DNA of 64,000 nucleotides from contig JAWQUS010000027.1 of the NCBI GenBank assembly GCA_036365455.1, forward strand, positions 18,836,501 through 18,900,500. Reading direction: 5' to 3'. This stretch comes from Macrosoma leucophasiata. Its lineage: Eukaryota; Arthropoda; Insecta; Lepidoptera; Hedylidae. Under the pieces are notes generated by a model. The model made no database searches, was not told where the DNA came from, and was given only the letters and a program-made list of their open reading frames with translations. Shown here in pieces: positions 54,896-64,000 of the stretch; the first letter of the stretch is position 1; every line of letters starts with the position of its first letter. A program made the position numbers and the translations under genes.

Positions 54896-56065
54896 ATGAA
54901 TCAACCGAAAAGATTGTTTAAAGATATCCGAAGTGCGAAAATGTTGCAATTACTTACTCGTGTTGAAGCTACTGACGAAGAAGAATTAACGGGAAGATTT
55001 CAGTTTTGTTGTCCTGCCTTACTTATTTACGTAAAAATATGTTGAATTACAAGTTATATTGTAAATTGTAGCTCAATATAAGCAAGAACATAATGCCGAA
55101 GATAAACCGTTCACGCCATTAAACACAGCATCATCAGCAAAAGATCAGCAGAGTTATGGAGATATTCTTGAAATAAACCGGCCACAAGTGGATCCAGTAG
55201 TAAGTTCAAGTGTCGAAGGTTTGTAAAATACTTATCAGTCATCATGAATGGAAAATAGCTATTATAATTTTTATTATTTCACTTTGTCGGACTTAGGGAT
55301 CAGTGTTTATTATTATTATAGGTTTTGGATTTATAAATTACGGAATTAGATTTATATTGTATGAAATATATAAGTTTATTTTTGTCTTTCTGAGAAGGGT
55401 TCAAAATTCTGTTGCTTAGATGAGTGTACCTTATTAATGTGTATTTTAAATTGTAGGTTGTTGGTCTGAGCAAGGATGTAATATGGAAGAGCAATCAATA
55501 ATGCCACATTCTAGTGAGCAGAATGATGGTATGTTTCTATAAATTGTATTTTTTTTATAATAGGGATTGGTCAAGTTTCATGTTTGTACTTTTATATGCT
55601 AATTATTGTAGGTATGCCTAAATACTCTGGACACCAATCGCACTTCCCCTGTTTAGCCATCTACGAAACAGGAAGGATCTTCAAATGATACAATCTAATA
55701 ATTGATTTTTATATCTTCTTTTTAATTTACAGGTGTTCTACAAGAATTACAAAATCGAAGCATATTACTAAGTGACTTAGAGTTATCTTGTGACAGTTCG
55801 GATGAATATATACCTGATTCTTATGAGTCTAGCAGTTCTTCATCAGATAATGAAGAACCTCTCTGCCAGTACTGGAAGTTTGTCTCCACATTTCAATAAT
55901 GTCTCAAATATTGCCTCTGCTGTTGCTGTTCCTGAGAGTCCAAATCAATTAAGTAGAAAAAGCAAAAGGAATCCTAAATTATGGAGAAGAAATGTTAGAA
56001 AGGAGAATAGTACTCATGGCAGAAGCTATACTGATGGTTTGTTGGCCCATTGTTTCTCCGTGATC
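54896..56065 (+). pseudogene. Multi-exon gene of an uncharacterised insect family, decayed
   Basis: Exon-like blocks with good borders: 54896-about 55030 (MNQPKRLFKDIRSAKMLQLL...), 55070-55219 (QYKQEHNAEDKPFTPLN... to VVSSSVEG), 55456-55527 (GCWSEQGCNMEEQS...), and 55733-56065. The last has an acidic Ser-rich tract (SCDSSDEYIPDSYESSSSSS) followed by RKSKRNPKLWRRNVRKENST then HGRSYTDG. The W-x-RN-x-RK segment after an acidic tract is typical of a large uncharacterised insect family (from memory). Within the last exon the acidic tract and the basic motif lie in different frames (shift near 55855). The downstream exons are replaced by retrotransposon sequence from about 56060. Exon 1 cannot join exon 2 in frame using the obvious donor. 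Function is unknown. Confidence 0.5.
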
Positions 56066-56448
56066 ATGAGAAGCATTGGTCTAGGGAAGAACCGTCGGTA
56101 CGGGAAAAGGTTGAAGAGGTCGAAGTATTCATAACGGGGGTAACGGAGAACGCTTCATTGGTCGATTTTAAACGATCCTCATAGTACGAACGTTTATTGC
56201 GCACCGTGAGGCGAGTGGTGCGATTCTGCGACAGATGCAGAAAGAAGAACGATGTGGAATCAGAAATCGACTTACTGAAGAGGAGCAAGCGCATAATACT
56301 GAAGCAAGTGCAAGAAGAATCTTTCGCCGAGGAAGACAGTGCGAAAGGTGCTACACGAGTGAACGTCGGCAAGACGCAGGCCGTCGAAACAGGATACACA
56401 AAAACCAGAAGGATATTCCCGGAGCTTTTCTGGTGTTCCTATGATTAA
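56065..56448 (+). pseudogene. BEL/Pao retrotransposon pol fragment
   Basis: In plus frames (with an in-frame stop near 56181): GPLFLRDHEKHWSREEPSVR, then LRTVRRVVRFCDRCRKK, then IILKQVQEESFAEE. The order WS..EP, a helix of RVVRF type and a V-Q-x-x-S/F-x-x-E box matches the linker between RNase H and integrase in BEL/Pao elements (recognised from memory). No protease, polymerase or integrase catalytic core and no LTR were seen. The fragment begins where the preceding gene loses its reading frame. Confidence 0.6.
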
Positions 56449-57420
56449 ATTTTATAACAAGATGGTTTTACTTGGGCTCCGATTTAAAATAAGGTCGGGT
56501 GCAGATCCTCTCAAAACGGGAGAAGTGATATTTAATTCCATGCTTGGAACATATTTGGAGGATCTAGTTTTGAGCCAACGGAAAGACCTGAATACAGTAT
56601 TCAACAAGCGGGCTGCTCAAAAAGAGATAATTGTGAACGCAATTAGATTAAATATGTGTCTAAGATGGCACAATCGTTGCTCACAAAAAGCCTGGATAAT
56701 TTCGATCCAGTAGCTACGAGTCGCCCGTCTTTTTCTGGATTTAGAAAACGAACATTTACTCAAGAATTTCCTAAACTATCTGACAACAGGTAAATCATCA
56801 CATAGTTTCTCAAATGATCTTATGCAATTACAATTTGCTTTAAAGAAAACAAAAGACTCTTTGATTTAAGATAAAGACACAATGAAGCTTCAAAATTCTG
56901 ACTGTAGCCATACAAAATTTAAAAGAGAGGTTAGATGTCTTCCTGAAAATTATGAACTGCCTTAAGGACGCGACCCTAAAAAGACAACTTACAGATTTGG
57001 TGGAGATACTGAAAAGGTAAATCTTATCAATCTTATGCGCTCGAGTAACTACAAAACTTCCTTCTGAAAAAATAATTATTCTTTCAAATAATCATTAAAA
57101 GCATAGATCAGTTATGTATGTAATCTATTACTACCTAAGCATGGGAGTTCCACCATTGGAACTCTAACAGGGCTAACATAACTTCAGTAACATTCAGATG
57201 TTATAAAATTCAACAGATAAATAACGATCTAGTAATTCTAGTACATAAATTAGTTATATACCACCTTGATGCGAGCTTAGAACATCATGCTGAAATGGCA
57301 AACAAACTACTTTTTCCTGCAACTGACGAATACTTTTAATTACGGCAATTCTACGACAGGCAATAAATAAAAGCTTACAAGCGTAGAAAAAAAGAAGACT
57401 AGTTGATAGATATTTACGAA
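56449..57420 (+). other. Unrecognised coding-like fragments
   Basis: 56441-56713 is open (LGLRFKIRSGADPLKTGEVI, FNSMLGTYLEDLVLSQRKDL, FNKRAAQKEIIVNAIRLNM). A frame shift would continue it (AQSLLTKSLDNFDPVATSRP, SFSGFRKRTFTQEFPKLSDN) to a possible donor AACAGGTAAATC near 56790. Amino-acid composition looks protein-like, but no family is recognised. It may belong to the adjacent retrotransposon or to the decayed gene. Confidence 0.35.
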
Positions 57421-57424
57421 TATT

Positions 57425-57545
57425 AGCCTGGGTTGCACCAAGACATTAACAAGACAAGACAAGACTCAACAGATTTCTATAAGTTAGAGAAGGATATGAA
57501 ATGTTACACTTACTTTAACAAATATTGTGGTACAGCCCAGGCTTA
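57425..57545. mobile_element. MITE family E, copy with both ends
   Basis: The left end TAGCCTGGGTTGCACCAAGA and right end TTGTGGTACAGCCCAGGCTTA are complementary with few mismatches. The interior AACAGATTTCTATAAGTTAG then AGAAGGATATGAAATGTTAC matches 25560-25620 and 38600-38640. It is about 120 bp long. Confidence 0.75.
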
Positions 57546-57832
57546 TTCTTTCGCCTACTCTTAAGCTTGATTCTATATTTATGGTAATAATATCAACATT
57601 ATACTATATCAACTTCATACATATTTTAGCCATATATATATCTCAGACACACGGTAGAATAAAAGTCAGAGATATCGATCTTACTTTGTCTATTTTGAAA
57701 ATGTTTGCCAAAGAAGATTTAAGGGTAATTCTGTCCGAACTTTGTGATTGAAGAAGTACAATATTTGTAGAACTTGAAATTACGGTTAGTTAATAAATGT
57801 TTGGTTTTTGTGAATTCTATAAATATCTGGGT

Positions 57833-57868
57833 GTCTGCCTACCCCGTAAGGGACTGGGCGTGGAAATT
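57833..57868 (+). mobile_element. LINE family D, minimal 3' remnant
   Basis: GTCTGCCTACCCCGTAAGGG then ACTGGGCGTG matches the last bases of the family D 3' end. Confidence 0.55.
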
Positions 57869-58149
57869 ATAGGAAGGTGAACATCAATTGCTGTTTCTTA
57901 ATGTCGTTAAAACTCTAGAACGACTGGACTGTTTATGTTTGTAAAATATTTGTGGATGTACAAGAGAAGTTTTAAGGACGAGTAAACAATGCTGAGGAAA
58001 GTAGTAAGGCGCTTTACACACGGACCCCGCGCCGCCGCGGTTTGCGGTGGAGGTATGTGTGAATGTGAATGGTATCAACGTATTTAATAGAAGCCAAGCG
58101 ACATGAAATCCGCTTCACCGTCTACCGCGGCGACGCCTTACTGTCCCAC

Positions 58150-58372
58150 CAAGAAATATTGATTTTGGCTAATTTCACCTCTGCAGAGCGTTATCTCTTT
58201 CGCACACTAGCTATGTGACGTTTGTCGACCATTTTGATCAAATCTTGACCAACAGACTATCAGACCATGTAACCAGTGTGCAACAGAGAGTACGCTCTAC
58301 GAATTCGCAACAAACCAATTATATCTTTCCTTAGCTCGATGTGCAATATTCTTTGCTGGTAGTAATAACAGG
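58150..58372. mobile_element. MITE family G, copy
   Basis: ACCAAGAAATATTG at the left and GCTCGATGTGCAATATTCTT at the right, with AGAGCGTTATCTCTTTCGCA, GACGTTTGTCGACCATTTTG, ATCAAATCTTGACC and TACGCTCTACGAATTCG inside, follow the family layout. A GC-rich piece (CGCGCCGCCGCGG) lies just left at 58025-58045. Confidence 0.75.
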
Positions 58373-58587
58373 TATTTATAATTACAGGTAGTAATAACAG
58401 GTATTTAGTAGGTATTTTCCGTATGAACTGCCACCTGTCAAACATAAAACATGTTTCATCCCGTCTTTTCTTTTTTTATCTTGCGAGAAGTTTGTGTGGT
58501 CTATTATGTTAGCAGCCACATTTTGTGTTTCAATCCTTCATCCTCATCATATAAAGTTTTCCCGCTGTCTTAAATAAAACATTTATT

Positions 58588-60334
58588 TTATTCAATGTCC
58601 TTCACGGTGTCTCCAATCCACTTCAGATATGGAGGATTTCCATTCTGTATTGGCAGAGATATGACTTCGCACACTTCATATGGGTGATTAGATCTCACAA
58701 ACTCTGTTAACTTGTCCACTAGGGAGGTTCTGGTTTTTATCATCAGTAGTGCCTGTAAATTAAAATCATTGTGTAATTTGAAACTATAATTGAGATGTAC
58801 TGACGTGACAACCACACCTAGGGTAATAAAATACGCTTAGACTCACAGCCCCACAGTTGGTATAAAACTGTGTTGTGGGTGCCGTTGTATACAAACAACA
58901 CATGCACAAACACCATTACTGGAGCTCTACCACCAGTAAAATAAATAAAATATAGGGTAATATAATTCCCGACACAGAGGCATAACAACTAGGGCCTCCG
59001 CTCACAAGCTCACTCACTACTCACTACTATAACACTCACTTTTAATGTGAACTACACGCCTAACTATCTGAAACAACTTACCTCGCTGTCTTCATTGATT
59101 TCATTCTTCCATTCATATATAGAAGTGATCTGAGGAATGATGTTGACACAAGCAGCCAATTTGTTCTTCACCAAACCATGTCCAATGGTCTTGCCGACAT
59201 CTGCAGATGGCACGGTTACATATGCTACGGAGTATTTATCTGGAACAAAAAAAAAAAATTGTTTGTTTAATTTTTTTTGTATTACTATGCATCTTCTCTA
59301 CCATCTACATCAGGTCTCTTAAAGGATAGCAGAAAGCGTGGAGTGCCAGACATCCAAGGCGGCAGACCTGACACACTGCCCATGCTTCTTCTATTCATCA
59401 TCCCACATGTTTTTTTATGAAAAATTGGCGAAGCATGCAACTCATATCAGTGTTAAACTGTCAAGACAATGATAGACCACTAGCAGCAAATGAACAATTG
59501 AAATTATTTTTTCTCGCGAGCTGATGGGTTGGGATGTAGGTAGAACTTCATGATATTACCTTGGCTCCAATGGAATAGTAGACTAGGCTCACTGGTGGGC
59601 TGAACCGTGTTCAACATGTTAACCAGGCAGCTCACGAGAAACGTATGACAATTGATTTTCTATTGTTATTCGGACAATAACATCTCCTCAAGCCTGAAGA
59701 ACTTTAATACAATAAGTATAAAAAATATGCAAATAAGAATCTTCTTCGCCTAAAATCTTTTTTTTGGCAAAAATGATCTTTGTAGTTAGTAACAGAACTA
59801 ACTACTAGTTACAGAATTAAAGTTGTGCCTGTTTCCTGACCTGAGTCTATTGATTTCAAAACTGCATTAGAAATAGATTATATGCATATATTCGACGATG
59901 CGGTTAGTCTAGCAGTCTGAGATGACCGTTTGATTCGAAGGGTCGCGGGTTCGATCTCCGTACCGGCACGTGAGCGTATTTTATTTATTATTATTATATT
60001 ATTATCAGAGTAAGAAAAGCAGACAGATATTTGGTGATCTCAGATGTACATACCTACAGCCAGGAAGGTTCTGGATAACGAAGTTTCAAAGTTGCTTCAT
60101 GCGTCTAACCTCAATTTTTTAACGTAAATCGAATAACGAGGACGGCTTAAATTACCGCAATTATGCTTCAAGGAATCTAAAAGTGAATATTACTTGATAA
60201 ACAACTTAATTTCACTTACCGGCGTCAATAATTCCTGATGACATATTGATATTGGCCTGAGCCATAGAAAAACAAGGTTTAAGGATAGTAAAATATAGCG
60301 TTAAAATGTAATGTCTGTTACGATTTAAGATCAT
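58588..60334 (-). CDS. CutA: CutA-like protein (divalent-ion tolerance family), complete three-exon gene
   Basis: CutA proteins are small, very stable trimers. Bacterial members affect copper tolerance; animal members are linked to anchoring acetylcholinesterase (from memory). Exons: 60265-60220 (or from 60334), 59239-59082 and 58752-58588, with GT..AG borders and continuous phase. The ferredoxin-like core is visible: KYSVAYVTVPSADVGKTI, NKLAACVNIIPQITSIYEWK, ALLMIKTRTSLVDKLTEFVR, then NHPYEVCEVISLPI and NPPYLKWI. The family usually has HPYEVPEV; here Cys replaces Pro. From ATG 60265 the protein is 122 residues. An in-frame ATG at 60334 adds 23 hydrophobic residues (MILNRNRHYILTLYFTILKP), like the targeting extensions of animal CutA. 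AATAAA overlaps the stop codon (GAATAAAATAAA) and may be the poly(A) signal. Introns carry SINE-B pieces. Confidence 0.95.
58820..58912 (-). mobile_element. SINE-B fragment in CutA intron 2
   Basis: AAAATACGCTTAGACTCACA, GCCCCACAGTTGGTATAAAA and GTTGTGGGTGCCGTTGTATA match 30270-30340. Just beyond, at 58915-58942, a SINE-A end (ACTGGAGCTCTACCACCAGT) is attached. Confidence 0.75.
59893..60006 (+). mobile_element. SINE-B head joined to tail, in CutA intron 1
   Basis: The tRNA-like head (GACGATGCGGTTAGTCTAGC, GATTCGAAGGGTCGCGGGTT then CGATCTCCG) is followed directly by CACGTGAGCGTATTTTATTT and (TTA)n. The body present at 30280-30400 is missing, so this is a short head-plus-tail form. Confidence 0.75.
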
Positions 60335-60533
60335 AATTAATTAGTAATCCGGCTGGTTAGTCTGGTTACATACTCATTACAGTATCTATTCAACGTTCAA
60401 TAGAATAAACCTTGAATAGACGGATGAGCTCAATGCAATGGATCAATCAATGGATCAACGGTTGCCCAAAAAAACAAAACCTGTCAAGTGTCAAGCAAAA
60501 CCATTTTTTTTATTGTTATGGCATCGCTTTTAC

Positions 60534-60682
60534 GCATATTGCCAGTGTCAAGTAAAACGATATTTCGTACTCGTAATAAGCAGCGTATAAGTCAGAGTCA
60601 GTCAGTCAGAGTCACAGACAGTAATTGAAGTAAAGCGATAGCTACTTTACGAGAACATTCACAATGAAGTTTTTGAGGCAGA
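60534..60682 (+). repeat. Interspersed repeat I, copy 2
   Basis: It matches the minus strand of 1527-1694. It lies about 200 bp upstream of the longer CutA start, within the region where the CutA promoter is expected. Confidence 0.7.
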
Positions 60683-60739
60683 TTTTGATGGACATTTTTG
60701 ATTGGACTGTTATTACTATATTTAAGGCAATGAATTAAA

Positions 60740-61060
60740 AAATGCTACGGGCCCCGCGCCATAGGGGGCCCCGCGCCTGTGCCCAAAAAAAAAACACAAA
60801 TATGTAATACACCTTAGCTATTCTCAAAGGGAGCGTTGACCACTTAATTATAAAGGTACCTATATTATTATGTTGCAAGTTGGCAATACCACAATACTTA
60901 CAGGGGGAATCCCTAAATTTGTTTTAGATTCCTTTTCGTAAACGTTGTTTTATTTACATCCTAAATTTCAGTAGGCAATGTAACTCTAGGGCCCCATGAT
61001 CACATTTGCTACGGGCCCCGCACCGGCCTTATCCGGCACTGCCCCCTGACAGTGAGTCAA
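60740..61060. repeat. GGGGCCCCG-rich repeat, fragments
   Basis: TGCTACGGGCCCCGCGCCAT, AGGGGGCCCCGCGCCTGTGC and GCTACGGGCCCCGCACCGGC share a core. The pieces flank an A-run and AT-rich DNA. It is probably an interspersed element, partly duplicated; the class is unknown. Confidence 0.45.
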
Positions 61061-61345
61061 CTCTTTTCCTTTTACACTCCATAATACTTCAGATACAAAA
61101 AAAAATATTTTAGCGTGTCTAAAATTGATTAATTGCATGATTGATAAAAAACTTTCTTAGCCCAATTCACTTCAAAAGAAATCGATATTCAAAATGAACG
61201 AATTGATTCTCAATTAAATCATGAAAAATGTCTTGTAAGAGACGTTTTTAAGTAACATTATCATGGGTCTTATGAATGCATCCCTATAATTATTTTTTTA
61301 TGTTTAATTCGTTCAAATTATCTACTATCTATCTTGTTTATTTCG

Positions 61346-61590
61346 TCAGACAACAGTAAAAGTAAACTTTTTGTGGAATTTTTTATCTCTTTCAGATTCT
61401 AATTCGAGCCGTCGTTCTTCGATTGAAGCAAAATGAGTGGCTGCTCGTTCAAATGGCGTGGACCTCATTCTCCGATGCCGGCGCGTTGACTTTTGTCGAG
61501 ATGGGGAGGGAGACGGTGACGATGCGGGTAGTGAAGGCAATAGTGATGGTATTCTGTCTGTCTGTAATGGATCTGCACAGTAACAGAAAA
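61346..61590 (-). pseudogene. Exon-like fragment, basic and Glu/Arg-rich (family unknown)
   Basis: After an acceptor-like GTGCAG, the minus strand reads PLQTDRIPSLLPSLPASSPS, then QKSTRRHRRMRSTPFERAAT and HFASIEERRLELESERDKKF, then a stop. The Ser/Pro linker, basic patch and charged helix recall the C-terminal part of Myb/MADF-type transposon partner proteins (weak, from memory). No DNA-binding domain was found nearby. Confidence 0.35.
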
Positions 61591-61629
61591 TATATAAGGT
61601 CAGTTTTAATTATGGCAAACAGGTAAGAA

Positions 61630-62420
61630 ACAGAAAGACGAAAAAAAAACCATTCAATCTTGAATTATTCGATTTACATGTTGTAGTGATATAAAAAAAT
61701 GGAAAAAAATATATTTAGTGACGATTTAGTTTACTAATAATAACAGTATTAGATTCCTGGTACAAATCCTAACAATTTTTACTAAGCATATTAATTACAA
61801 AAATGCAATGTTAACCAAGATATTTCAAGATTTTTTAAATTTGTCATTGATTTCGCATCTACAAATTCGACACTCGCCTGTACAAATTTGTATGAGCCGT
61901 TTGAGATCATTTCATAACTTGCAACTTCGAATGCTTCAAATGGTGATATCTCAAAAACTGTTAGTTATAGACTAGTGGTTCCTACGACGACTAACATTTC
62001 AAATATTTTTTTAAATCACAATAAAAAATATTACTCTAATACCGTATTACAGTGCGCGCAGAACTTAAGTACAACTGAGTGCAATTGCAAGCGTAAACTT
62101 TGCGCCAGTTTCTTAGCTCGCGTCGACGACACAGACGAGAAAAAGAAAGCGCATTTGAATATTAACATGTTAAAGCAAACAACTGCCACATTTCTCCTCT
62201 CGTGTATCTCTTCTATACCATAAAATCGACTTGTAACTAACTTTACTGACCCACATAAGTTTTGCAGGTACTGTAGGTACTTATACGAATAAAAATAGTT
62301 TTTGAAAAAAAAAAGCAATAATAAAAAAAATAGGGTGGAATAAAATTGTCAATTTGTTGTCACTTATTTATTTACAAGTACACAGGTACAAGGTTAAACA
62401 TGTAATAACAAAAATGCGTT
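61630..62420. other. Non-coding stretch, nothing recognised
   Basis: Short overlapping frames on both strands (61975-62318) lack motifs. Confidence 0.3.
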
Positions 62421-62422
62421 GT

Positions 62423-63216
62423 TTAAACTGGGCCCTTATATATACGGTTAGGATGCATCCATAAATTAATGCCGCCATTTTTATATTTCGCCCTCTCCCA
62501 TTCCTCCAAGGTGCGATGCTGCGAGATTCCATTCAAACCTCTCCCCAATCCTACATATGATTTTTGAAAAAGTATGTTGCTGGTGGCTATGTATTGATTT
62601 ATTTTTAAGACAATAACAAAAGGGTAATATTTTTTGGGAGTCCAAGCATAGACTGAGTCGTCAGAGTCATTGTGTACAATTTTAATTCGAGACACACTGG
62701 TACTGTGATAGTGCATTTTATATTTTCTAGGGGAGTCATATTTTGACAAGAAGTTTTTTATTCAGATTTTTTTCCCCATACTATTCTTCAGGATATTAGA
62801 CATTTCTTGAAAATCAACAACGCACCTTTTGCCTGCAATCGTAGGGCCATAGAAATTATAATTTAAACAAAGGTTTTATTTTCATCCCAGTCATGCAGCA
62901 GTTCTCCCATACGGGCTTTTTAAATGTTAGGAACAGAATAGCAATTGCTATTTTTACCTCTTTTGAATTTTAGACGCCTTATCTCGTTGTTGGTTCTTCT
63001 GTTGCTCCTTCATTTAGTTTTTTAACCGCTTTATTTCAATATTAAAGTCATTTTCAAAAACCAGGCGATGTTTTAAACTTTTTGCACGTACAAGAATATT
63101 ATTCAGAGATGGAGATGAGTTGTCATCTTGTTCAAGTAACGACACATCCGAACAAGATGACATGCTTTGTTTACCGTCACAATCTTTTATTGGAGGTGAC
63201 AGCGTTGCGACATCTG
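62423..63216 (-). pseudogene. Decayed two-exon copy of an unknown gene
   Basis: Exon 63216-62966 encodes DVATLSPPIKDCDGKQSMSS, then LNNILVRAKSLKHRLVFEND then EIKRLKN-stop-MKEQQKNQQRDKASK, and ends at a donor GAG|GTAAAA. After acceptor TTGCAG (about 62831) the next exon reads KRCVVDFQEMSNILKNSMGK, an in-frame TGA, then NFLSKYDSPRKYK... to MHPNRIYKGPV-stop at 62423. The first exon resembles 63823-64000, where the first stop codon is CAA. Two in-frame stops mark this copy as broken. The Lys/Gln-rich repeat suggests a coiled coil. The family is not recognised. Confidence 0.5.
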
Positions 63217-63262
63217 AAACAAAAAAAAACTGCATAAATATCACAAATATGGCATTAAGGCT

Positions 63263-63547
63263 TGGTAGAGCTCCAGTGGCGGAGCTCGCGGGCGTAGGCA
63301 CCGCCGCATTACCTAATATACATGCCGCTAAATGGTAGTGTTCAGCACTATCGTGTTCCGGTCAGGTGGTAATGTACGGCCCTGTAATTTCCGACACAGA
63401 GGCATAATATCTTAGGCCTCAGAAGTGGTAACGCATCTGCATTTTGCACTCTGGTCTTTGTGTGGGTGAATATAAGCTGCAGTCATCACTTAACATCAAT
63501 GTGAACTGCATGCTTGTTTACCACTTCCATTGCATATATATAAAAAA
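63263..63547 (+). mobile_element. SINE-A copy, near full length
   Basis: It reads 5' to 3' on the plus strand from GGTAGAGCTCCAGTGGCGGA to CTTCCATTGCATATATATAA then AAAAA. It is inserted between the two related exon copies at 62966 and 63823. Confidence 0.85.
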
Positions 63548-63709
63548 ACGTCATTTTCGTAATAAGCGCCCCCTAGACACCATGAAATTGACACCCATAT
63601 CCGAAATTTAAAAAATAATATGTAAGCCATCTTGGATCGGGAAAAAATATCATTTAATTTTCGAAATCAGCACCCCAAGAAACCTCGAAATCGACACCCA
63701 CATTGCACA

Positions 63710-63815
63710 CTACTATTATCATTTACATTACCCATTTAGCGGAATATAAATTGGGAAATGCGGTCGTGCTTGTACGCACTGGAGCTCCGTCACTGAAGCT
63801 TTACTACTGCATATT
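63710..63815 (-). mobile_element. SINE-A 5' fragment, diverged
   Basis: ACATTACCCATTTAGCGGAA, AAATGCGGTCGTGCTTGTAC and ACTGGAGCTCCGTCACTGAA match the first third of SINE-A with many changes. Confidence 0.6.
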
Positions 63816-63822
63816 GAAATTC

Positions 63823-64000
63823 CTTTTTTTTTACCTCCTTTTAAACATTTATCTCGTTGTTGGTTCTTCTGTAGGTTTAAGTTGGTTGAAGAAATCGAAG
63901 AAAGTTTGGTTAAAGAACCAAATGAGGGTGTCATTTGGTTTTTTAACCGCTTGATTTCCATATCAATGTCATTTTCGAAAACCAGGCGATGTTTTAGACT
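63823..64000 (-). CDS. Partial exon of an unknown gene, paralogous to 62966-63216
   Basis: At the window edge, the minus strand reads SLKHRLVFENDIDMEIKRLK NQM, then an extra ~20 residues (TPSFGSLTKLSSISSTNLNL), then QKNQQRDKCLKGG and a possible donor GGAG|GTAAAA. The frame is open to the edge. Compared with 62966-63216, the extra segment replaces KEQ and contains an 18 bp-arm hairpin. It may be a live gene continuing beyond 64000, or another broken copy. Confidence 0.4.
63908..63948. repeat. Hairpin with 18 bp arms
   Basis: GGTTAAAGAACCAAATGA pairs with TCATTTGGTTTTTTAACC (one mismatch) around GGGTG. It lies in the segment absent from the paralogous exon. Confidence 0.85.

Noticed and set aside
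61975..62318. Overlapping 82- and 95-codon frames on opposite strands
   Set aside because: No motif on either strand, and no supporting splice signals.

Overview
This 64 kb window looks like nuclear DNA of a moth or butterfly (Lepidoptera). It is AT-rich, gene-poor and crowded with short interspersed and inverted-repeat elements. Its few host coding segments are interrupted by introns with GT..AG borders. The lepidopteran assignment rests on recognisable repeat tails and on the arthropod-type slowpoke first exon. It is an inference, not a database result.

Host genes. (1) A slowpoke (BK calcium-activated potassium channel) first coding exon lies on the minus strand at 43026-43343. It sits in a GC-rich stretch (about 43.0-44.15 kb) that is probably the promoter and 5' leader. 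No later slowpoke exon was recognised to its left, so most or all of 1-43025 is probably its first intron. (2) A complete three-exon CutA-like gene lies on the minus strand at 58588-60334. (3) A decayed multi-exon gene of an uncharacterised insect family starts at 54896 (+) and runs into a BEL/Pao retrotransposon fragment near 56.06 kb. (4) Two related, partly broken exon copies lie at 62423-64000 (-). (5) Weak candidates are a TATA-driven leader exon near 27.1 kb and a terminal exon near 49.7 kb.

Mobile DNA. A nearly whole PIF/Harbinger element (5790-9136, TAA target duplication) carries a Myb/SANT-like gene and a transposase gene that converge. The transposase has lost its last third. Two mariner copies (46956-48240 and 52646-53934) carry different disabling mutations. 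At least fifteen copies or pieces of one ~285 bp SINE-like family (called SINE-A here) are scattered throughout, mostly on the minus strand. There are two tRNA-headed SINE families (SINE-B, SINE-C), several 5'-truncated LINE tails, RTE-type reverse transcriptase fragments, and several MITE or foldback families (E, F, G and a Harbinger-like family).

Most unusual item. A repeat family (called T here; 35581-36010, 51719-52032, and a deletion derivative at 14821-14912) carries a tRNA-like sequence with intact pol III A and B boxes and an oligo-T terminator. It lies inside inverted repeats that themselves contain the tRNA 3' half. One copy has a ~13 bp target duplication. Other notable structures are a nested arrangement at 23.8-26.2 kb, a perfect 3 x 135 bp tandem array at 31.5 kb, and several near-perfect hairpins that look like short inverted duplications.
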